This document shows positions 4,922-9,853 of a DNA stretch of 9,853 nt, one piece after another; within the stretch, counting starts at the first letter, position 1, and each line of letters opens with the position of its first letter. The position numbers and the translations under genes were made by a program. Location of the stretch: positions 1 to 9,853 of the forward strand of contig PWZC01000174.1 of assembly GCA_003567615.1 (NCBI GenBank), read 5' to 3'. The DNA is from Gemmatimonadota bacterium (GTDB lineage Bacteria; Gemmatimonadota; Gemmatimonadetes; Longimicrobiales; Gaopeijiaceae). Below the pieces are notes generated by a model, which made no database searches, was not told the origin of the DNA, and saw nothing but the letters and a program-made list of their open reading frames with translations.

Positions 4922-5448
4922 GCCCCAGTCTCCGCCTCCAGCCCCGGCGACCGGGCCGCTTCCCACCAGGTGACCACGGTAAGGCGCCGGAACAACTCCA
5001 GGAGGTCGGACTCCTGACCTGGCTCCGCACGCAGCCGGGCGTGGGCCATGGAGAGATCCTCAACCAGCATCTGCAGGGCGCTCATCCGGTGCATGACACC
5101 GTCCATTCCTCCGAGTAGTCGGGTCAGTTCGGAGAGTTGGAAGGAGGATGCCGCATATGCATGATCCGGGAGGCGAGCCGTCAACGCCAGTGACCGGATC
5201 TGCAATTGCTCCGCGAATCGTCGACGTCCCTCCTGGGAGGTGAAGAAGACGGCTCCGGGGCTCGGCATACCCGGCGTCGGAAGCGTATCGGCGCGAGCTT
5301 CGATCGTGCGGAGTTCCGCGTTGATGGATGCGACTCCAAGGAGGATCTGCGCTCCCCGTTCCCGTCGATGGGGAGCCGGGAGGGTCACCAGTCGATCGAC
5401 CTGGGTGAGCAAGGTCTCGATCTGGGGTTCCAGGGGCGGATGGATCAT
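4873..5448 (-). CDS. Hypothetical helical protein
   Basis: I do not recognise this 191-residue protein. It begins MIHPPLEPQIETLLTQVDRL and is mostly amphipathic helix with heptad-like Leu spacing (about residues 8-60 and 75-165). Between lies a Pro/Gly-rich loop (about 57-68, TPGMPSPGA). The end of the helical part contains WWEAARSP. It has no signal peptide or membrane segment, so it is probably cytoplasmic and may form helical bundles or bind a partner. The final residues (ETGAGPETAVRPEAGVDRK) are low-complexity and encoded by the 17-bp repeat. The ATG at 5446-5448 is the first Met after the likely promoter region; it lacks a clear Shine-Dalgarno sequence. The frame is open further upstream to 5931, but that part lies opposite the adaptor gene and is a shadow. 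The gene is divergent from the efflux operon, with a 124-bp gap. Confidence 0.75.
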   Translation of the reverse strand: MIHPPLEPQIETLLTQVDRLVTLPAPHRRERGAQILLGVASINAELRTIEARADTLPTPGMPSPGAVFFTSQEGRRRFAEQLQIRSLALTARLPDHAYAASSFQLSELTRLLGGMDGVMHRMSALQMLVEDLSMAHARLRAEPGQESDLLELFRRLTVVTWWEAARSPGLEAETGAGPETAVRPEAGVDRK

Positions 5449-5461
5449 GAGGTTGGCCTGG

Positions 5462-5472
5462 TTTGAATCAAA
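5462..5472. promoter_or_regulatory. Small palindrome in the divergent intergenic region
   Basis: TTTGA-A-TCAAA is a perfect 5-bp inverted repeat around one base. It starts 14 bp upstream of the minus-strand start codon, within the 124-bp region that must hold promoters for both the helical protein and the efflux operon. A second, less perfect inverted repeat, GCGGGCA-AG-TGCCTGC (one G-T mismatch), lies at 5507-5522. Either could be an operator; no regulator gene is visible to pair with it. Confidence 0.25.
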
Positions 5473-5572
5473 TCGTCGACTGCGTTCGTAGGGATACCGG
5501 AGAGGGGCGGGCAAGTGCCTGCTCCCTGGACATAGAGAAGTTCCCTTTCCCCGGTTTCCAGGATGGGAGTCG

Positions 5573-6781
5573 ATGAAACGTTGGATGAAGGTGGTGCTGG
5601 GTCTCGGAGTGGTGCTACTGGTGGCGGTGGTTGGCGTCTCCCTCCTTTTCGGCAACCGCGACCGGACCCCGGAGGTCCGGACCGAGGAGGCAAACACCCG
5701 CGAACTCGTCTCGGTCATCACGGCCACGGGCAATGTTCGTCCTCGACGGCAGGTGAATATCTCGTCCGACGTCATGGGCCGGGTGGTCGAGGTGAATGTG
5801 GAGGAGGGCGACGAGGTGGAACGCGGGATGCTCCTCCTCCGCATCGACCCCTCGGCCATCGAGGCCCAGGTGTCCCGGGCCCGGGCCGGGCTCTCCCAGG
5901 CCCAGGCCCAGGTGCCCCAGTCCCGAGCCAACCTGATCCAGGCGGAACGGGATCTGGCCCGTCTGGACGGGATCCGGTCGACCGATCCGAATCTGGTGAG
6001 CCGCCAGGCCCTGGATGATGCCGAGACCCAGGTGCAGATCCTGCGGTCTGTGCTGGAGTCGGCTGAGTTCGGTGTGGAGCAGGCTCGGGCCCAGGTCGCC
6101 GAGGTGGAGGATCAGCGGACCAGAACCACCATCCGGGCACCCATCTCGGGTCGGGTGACCCGTCTGAACATCGAGGAGGGCGAGACGGCGGTGGTGGGGA
6201 CCATGAACAATCCCGGCAGCCTCCTCCTCACGGTGGGGGACCTGTCCGTCATCGAAGCGGTGCTCACCGTGGACGAAACCGATGTGCCACGAATCGCCCT
6301 GGGCGACTCGGCCGTGGTGGAACTGGACGCCTTCCCGGGGCAGGAGTTCGCCGGCGTCGTGGCCCGCATCGGAAACTCCGCCATCCAAGCCACCGGCGCG
6401 CAGGCGCGGGCCTCTGTTGATTTCGAGGTGGTGCTGACGCTCCTGGACCCCCCGGACGGTCTCCGGCCCGACCTGTCGGCCATGGCCGAGATCATCGTGG
6501 ACCGGCGAGCGGATGCACTGGCCGTTCCCATCATCTCGGTGACGCTCCGCCCCGGCGAGGACGGAGAGGAGGAAGAGGAAGGAGTCTTTGTTGTGCAGGG
6601 TGAGCGGGTGGTCTGGACACCGGTGACGTTGGGGATCACGGGGGCGACCCACTTCGAGGTGCTCAGTGGCATCTCTGCCGGGGACGTGGTGGTAAGCGGT
6701 CCCTTCCAGAGCATCCAGACCCTCCAGGACGGGGACGCGGTGCGGCGGATGGGCAACGGTGCCCCCACCCCGTCCCGCTGA
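5573..6781 (+). CDS. MacA-like periplasmic adaptor (membrane fusion) protein
   Basis: A 402-residue membrane fusion protein that should link inner-membrane ABC permeases to an outer-membrane channel. Residues 7-26 are an N-terminal membrane anchor. The barrel-sandwich (lipoyl-like) domain is split: residues about 53-94, including ISSDVMGRVVEVNVEEGDEV, and about 184-224, including RTTIRAPISGRVTRLNIEEGE. Between them lies a long coiled-coil hairpin (about 95-183). A beta-barrel domain (about 225-310) and a membrane-proximal domain follow. An acidic insertion, GEDGEEEEEG (328-337), interrupts the last part. The ATG at 5573 has AGGA at 5560-5563 and starts a good anchor sequence. It is the first gene of a three-gene operon, 18 bp before the first permease. 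I give no symbol because a true MacA partners a fused MacB. Confidence 0.92.
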   Translation: MKRWMKVVLGLGVVLLVAVVGVSLLFGNRDRTPEVRTEEANTRELVSVITATGNVRPRRQVNISSDVMGRVVEVNVEEGDEVERGMLLLRIDPSAIEAQVSRARAGLSQAQAQVPQSRANLIQAERDLARLDGIRSTDPNLVSRQALDDAETQVQILRSVLESAEFGVEQARAQVAEVEDQRTRTTIRAPISGRVTRLNIEEGETAVVGTMNNPGSLLLTVGDLSVIEAVLTVDETDVPRIALGDSAVVELDAFPGQEFAGVVARIGNSAIQATGAQARASVDFEVVLTLLDPPDGLRPDLSAMAEIIVDRRADALAVPIISVTLRPGEDGEEEEEGVFVVQGERVVWTPVTLGITGATHFEVLSGISAGDVVVSGPFQSIQTLQDGDAVRRMGNGAPTPSR

Positions 6782-6799
6782 GCGTCGAGGCCCGAGCCC

Positions 6800-8041
6800 A
6801 TGCAGATCCTCGAGGGAGTAGGTCTGGCGCTCCAACAGATTCGCCAGGAAAAGCTGAAGAGCTTCTTCAGCCTCATCGGCGTGATCATCGGGGTCATGTT
6901 CCTCATCATGGTGGTGAGCGTGGTGGAGGGAATGGACCGCTACATCGAGGAGGACTTCGCTCAGGAGATCTTTGGCGTCCAGACCATCCAGGTCGTCCGC
7001 TTCCCGTCGGTGCAGGTCAACACCTCCGCGGCAGATTGGCGGGCCTGGAATCGCCGCCCCCAGGTCACCCTGGCCGAGGCCGATGCCATCCGCCGACAGC
7101 TCAGCGTCCCCGGGCGGGTGGGGGTCGAGACGTTCGCCTCGGGCACGGTGCGAACCGATGAAGGCCGAGAGGCGGAGGGGCTCCAACTCTTCGCCATCTC
7201 CCAGGAGGTCCTGGAGATCCGGACGTATCGGGTGGAGCACGGGCGACCCTTCTCCCGTCAGGAGTCGGTTCGCGGCGTGCCGGTGGCGATTCTGGGCCTC
7301 TCCGCCGCCGAGGCCCTCTTCCCCGATGGGAGCGCCCTGGGCGAGCGGGTCCGGATCCGGGGATTCCCGTACCGGGTGGTGGGCGTGCTGGAGGATCAGG
7401 GTACGGTATTCGGGATCTCCCTCAATGACCGGGTTCTCATCCCCGCTACCTCCCGGGCTGGACGTCTCCGGGCGGAACGGGGTGCGGTGGGGAGCATCCT
7501 CGTTCAGCTTGATCGGGCCGAGGATGTGGAGATCGCCCGAATGGACATCGAATCAGCCCTGCGGACCGAGCGCCGCCTGCGCCCCACCGAGGCCAATGAT
7601 TTCGGACTTGAAACCGCCGACGACTCCCTCGCCTTCTGGGACAACATCTCCAATATCCTCTTCGTGGCACTTCCCGCCCTCGTGGGAATCTCCCTGGTGG
7701 TGGGAGGGATCGTCATCATGAACATCATGTTGGTGTCGGTAATGCAGCGGACCCGGGAGGTGGGGATCCGGAAGGCGCTGGGAGCCCGGCGCCGCGACAT
7801 CGTGGGCCAGTTCCTGGTGGAGTCCACCACCCTCTCCGCCGCCGGGGCGCTGCTGGGGGTAGCCCTGGGGGTGGGGCTCGCCGCCGCCATCCGCACGTTC
7901 ACCCCACTCCCCACCTCGGTGGCGCTCCCCTGGGTTCTGCTCTCGGTTGCCCTGGGGATGACGGTGGGGGTCGCCGCCGGCGTCTATCCCGCGTACCGGG
8001 CCTCCCAGATGGATCCGGTGGAGGCGCTGCGCAGTGAGTAG
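6800..8041 (+). CDS. ABC transporter permease, FtsX/MacB type (first)
   Basis: A 413-residue inner-membrane permease with the MacB/FtsX layout: one membrane helix near the N-terminus (about 22-43), a large periplasmic domain (about 46-280) and three C-terminal helices (about 285-315, 341-365 and 374-398). After helix 2 comes QRTREVGIRKALGARRRDI (316-334), the cytoplasmic coupling region typical of this family, and the C-terminus ends YPAYRASQMDPVEALRSE. There is no ATP-binding domain, so energy must come from a separate ATPase. The ATG at 6800 lies 18 bp after the adaptor stop, with GAGG at 6786-6789. In MacB-type systems these proteins act as mechanotransmitters rather than true pores, pulling on the adaptor to expel substrates from the periplasm. 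Substrate is unknown. Confidence 0.93.
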   Translation: MQILEGVGLALQQIRQEKLKSFFSLIGVIIGVMFLIMVVSVVEGMDRYIEEDFAQEIFGVQTIQVVRFPSVQVNTSAADWRAWNRRPQVTLAEADAIRRQLSVPGRVGVETFASGTVRTDEGREAEGLQLFAISQEVLEIRTYRVEHGRPFSRQESVRGVPVAILGLSAAEALFPDGSALGERVRIRGFPYRVVGVLEDQGTVFGISLNDRVLIPATSRAGRLRAERGAVGSILVQLDRAEDVEIARMDIESALRTERRLRPTEANDFGLETADDSLAFWDNISNILFVALPALVGISLVVGGIVIMNIMLVSVMQRTREVGIRKALGARRRDIVGQFLVESTTLSAAGALLGVALGVGLAAAIRTFTPLPTSVALPWVLLSVALGMTVGVAAGVYPAYRASQMDPVEALRSE

Positions 8042-9353
8042 ACTACGCACCTGGACCCGGGGAGCGGGCCGCATCGTCTTCGGTTTCACCGAGGGGATCC
8101 GCATCGGCTCCGAGGCTCTCCGGAGTCACCCCTTCCGATCGGCCCTCACAACCATGGGCGTGGGAATCGGTGTCTGCGTCGTGGTCCTCATGGCCGGGGT
8201 CATTGCCGGCGTGCGGGGATCCATCCAGTCGGGGCTGGAAGCCTCCGGCCCGGACAACTTCTCCGTGAGTCGGTTCGACCCGGACCAGGTCCAGCTTGTG
8301 GGCGACGGAACCATGCCCGAGTGGTTCCGCCGGCCCTCCTTCACGCTTCGCGAGGTAGAGGCGCTGGGCGGCCTTGATGCGGTGGAGCGCGTCGCCGTCC
8401 GCTACGGGATCTCGGATCCCGCGGGGGAGGGGGGGGCCACGGTCCAGAATGGCGACGTGGAGGTGCGGGGCGTCCGGACCCGCGGTGTGAACGCCGGGTG
8501 GATGGGGTTCGAGGCCGCTGAGCTATCGACGGGCCGCGACTTCCTGGGCGTGGATATGGCCGAGGGGCGTGCGGTCATCCTCCTCTCGGAGCGACTGGCG
8601 GAGGATCTCTTCGACGAGATGGATCCAGTGGGACGACGGGTCTATCTGAGGGCCGGGGCCGGAGGGGAGGCGATCCGTCTCCCCTTCGTGGTGGTGGGCG
8701 TTTACGTCACCGAACCCCAGTTCCTGGGCGACACGCCGACTCATGCCGCCATGATCCCCTACACGGCCGCCATCCGGCGCTTCAAGGCGCCGGACCGGTT
8801 GGAGGAGGTTCTGGTGGCCCCCCGCGCCGGTGTGTCCTCCACCCTGGCCGAGGACGAGGTGACAGCCGCGATGCGGACGCTACGCGGGCTGGGACCGGGG
8901 GATGACAATGACTTCTCCATCGTTCGCGCCAGTCAGATCATGGAACTCTTCGACCGGTTCACGGCCGTATTCTTCGTCGTGATGCTGGCCCTCTCGTCGC
9001 TGGGGCTCCTGGTGGGGGGGATCGGGGGGGTGGGGATGATGCTCATCTCCGTCACCGAGCGGACCCGGGAGATCGGGATCCGGAAGGCGCTGGGCGCCAC
9101 CCGCGCCGAGATCCTCTGGCAGTTCCTGGTGGAGTCGTCCATGCTCACCATCCTCGGGGGGGCCACAGGACTCCTTCTGGGTGGGGGGCTCATCTGGATC
9201 CTGGCTGCCTTCACGCCTGTTCCCGCGTCGGTCCCCCTCTGGGCAGTGGCGGTCGCGCTGGCTTCGGCGGCCCTTACGGGGATCGTGTTCGGCCTCGTTC
9301 CCGCCCTGCGGGCCGCCCGCCTGGCTCCGGTGGACGCACTCCGCTACGAGTAG
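8034..9353 (+). CDS. ABC transporter permease, FtsX/MacB type (second)
   Basis: A 439-residue paralogue of the preceding permease with the same topology: N-terminal helix (about 37-60), periplasmic domain (about 62-305) and C-terminal helices (about 308-338, 366-390 and 401-424). ERTREIGIRKALGATRAEILWQFLVES matches the coupling region of its neighbour almost word for word, and the C-terminus reads VPALRAARLAPVDALRYE. The periplasmic domains differ much more, so the two likely form a heterodimer. It starts at GTG 8034, overlapping the previous gene by 8 bp, with GGAGG about 11 bases upstream, which implies translational coupling. It has an extra N-terminal basic segment (residues 1-30). No ATPase domain is present, and the next gene is on the other strand. 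Confidence 0.93.
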   Translation: MSRLRTWTRGAGRIVFGFTEGIRIGSEALRSHPFRSALTTMGVGIGVCVVVLMAGVIAGVRGSIQSGLEASGPDNFSVSRFDPDQVQLVGDGTMPEWFRRPSFTLREVEALGGLDAVERVAVRYGISDPAGEGGATVQNGDVEVRGVRTRGVNAGWMGFEAAELSTGRDFLGVDMAEGRAVILLSERLAEDLFDEMDPVGRRVYLRAGAGGEAIRLPFVVVGVYVTEPQFLGDTPTHAAMIPYTAAIRRFKAPDRLEEVLVAPRAGVSSTLAEDEVTAAMRTLRGLGPGDDNDFSIVRASQIMELFDRFTAVFFVVMLALSSLGLLVGGIGGVGMMLISVTERTREIGIRKALGATRAEILWQFLVESSMLTILGGATGLLLGGGLIWILAAFTPVPASVPLWAVAVALASAALTGIVFGLVPALRAARLAPVDALRYE

Positions 9354-9853
9354 CGCCGTCGGCGCATCATGACCGACCCCGTCACCCCTACCGTGGCCAG
9401 GAGGACGAGGGCGAGGCCGGCCAGGGGCAGGACAGGGAGTCCGGCCCGTTCCACGATCCGGCCCTCCGGCTCCAGGTAGGTTTCCGGGAGCGTGGGACGC
9501 CCGTCCACCCGCGGCAGGGAGGCGGCGTGGCGGAGGATCGCCTCCCACACCTTGAGCTCCCGGTCGCCGACCCGGATCACGCCCTCATCCAGATGCGTCA
9601 GTGGCCGCCCTTCCCGGTCCTTCAGTTCGATGAGAAGCCGGGGTGCCAGCGCCCCCACCTGAGGGAGGAAGGAAGCCACGTGGTGGTCCGTGGCCACATG
9701 GAAGAGGGTGCCGTCCCGGGGAATCGCCACCTCGGTCCCGTCGGTGTGTACCTGCCAGGCCCGGCGTACGGCCCGGAAGGAAGGGACCGGTGTGCCGCGC
9801 ACCGGGATGGTGAAGAGGATGGCCCGAGAGGGATCCACCTCGTAGCGGAGACC
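9344..9853 (-). CDS. Probable 5'-nucleotidase-family protein, C-terminal part with membrane anchor (5' end outside window)
   Basis: The frame is open from the window end to the TAG at 9344-9346, giving 169 residues; a GTG at 9836-9838 is internal, because GLRYEVDPSR reads on from upstream. The pattern LRYEVDPSR..., LFHVATDHHVASFLPQVG, LLIELKDREGRPLT and ELKVWEAILRHAASLP resembles the substrate-binding C-terminal domain of bifunctional metallophosphatase/5'-nucleotidases, which act on nucleotides outside the cytoplasm. This rests on recalled motifs without a search, and the catalytic N-terminal domain is not in the window. The last 30 residues are a hydrophobic helix (VLPLAGLALVLLATVGVTGSVMM) followed by four Arg, a typical C-terminal membrane anchor with a cytoplasmic tail. 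It overlaps the second permease tail to tail by 10 bp. Confidence 0.65.
   Translation of the reverse strand, partial: GLRYEVDPSRAILFTIPVRGTPVPSFRAVRRAWQVHTDGTEVAIPRDGTLFHVATDHHVASFLPQVGALAPRLLIELKDREGRPLTHLDEGVIRVGDRELKVWEAILRHAASLPRVDGRPTLPETYLEPEGRIVERAGLPVLPLAGLALVLLATVGVTGSVMMRRRRYS

Noticed and set aside
5449..5931. Upstream extension of the minus-strand helical protein
   Set aside because: It runs opposite the adaptor gene start and reads as Arg/Ser/Thr-rich shadow sequence.
5615..7240. 541-residue minus-strand ORF
   Set aside because: A His/Asp/Gly-rich antisense shadow of the adaptor and first permease, which have clear domains on the plus strand.

Overview
The window is high-GC bacterial DNA (by eye roughly two-thirds G+C). 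It comes from a cell with two membranes: it encodes a PagL-like outer-membrane lipid A deacylase and a MacA-type periplasmic adaptor with two FtsX/MacB-type permeases. The style (GC-rich, GTG/TTG starts, separate MacB-like permeases, Arg-rich tails) would fit Gemmatimonadota or a similar environmental phylum. That is an impression only; no rRNA or marker gene is present.

Layout. 1-584 is the 3' end of a photolyase/cryptochrome FAD-binding domain gene. A short two-helix membrane ORF (600-866, TTG start) follows it. 867-1244 is gene-free and holds a 17-bp minisatellite (877-1010), three short palindromes (1031-1078) and the arcA leader. 1245-2492 is a complete arginine deiminase with all catalytic residues. 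It converges, with 2 bp between stop codons, on a YfcE/MJ0936-type metallophosphoesterase (2495-2992, minus). 3185-3859 is a PagL-type deacylase with its His-Ser-Glu triad intact and an 11-residue repeat linker. 3860-4872 is about 1 kb with no convincing gene. It holds a strong intrinsic terminator (3976-4012), a 30-bp repeat pair, a nested cluster of inverted and direct repeats (4344-4461) and two further 17-bp minisatellites (4772-4822 and 4838-4921). The second of these runs into the 3' end of an unrecognised helical protein gene (4873-5448, minus).

That gene is divergent from the operon 5573-9353: MacA-like adaptor, FtsX-type permease 1 and FtsX-type permease 2, tightly packed (18-bp gap, then 8-bp overlap). 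No ATPase gene is adjacent, so the transporter presumably borrows one encoded elsewhere. The operon overlaps by 10 bp, tail to tail, with the C-terminal part of a probable 5'-nucleotidase-family protein (9344 to the window end, minus) that ends in a C-terminal membrane anchor.

Most genes are recognisable housekeeping or envelope functions. The unexplained content is in the repeats: three separate loci with unrelated sequences but the same 17-bp period, a 33-bp coding repeat, a 30-bp repeat pair, and the structured segment around 4344-4461. I do not see a clear new defence or biosynthetic system.
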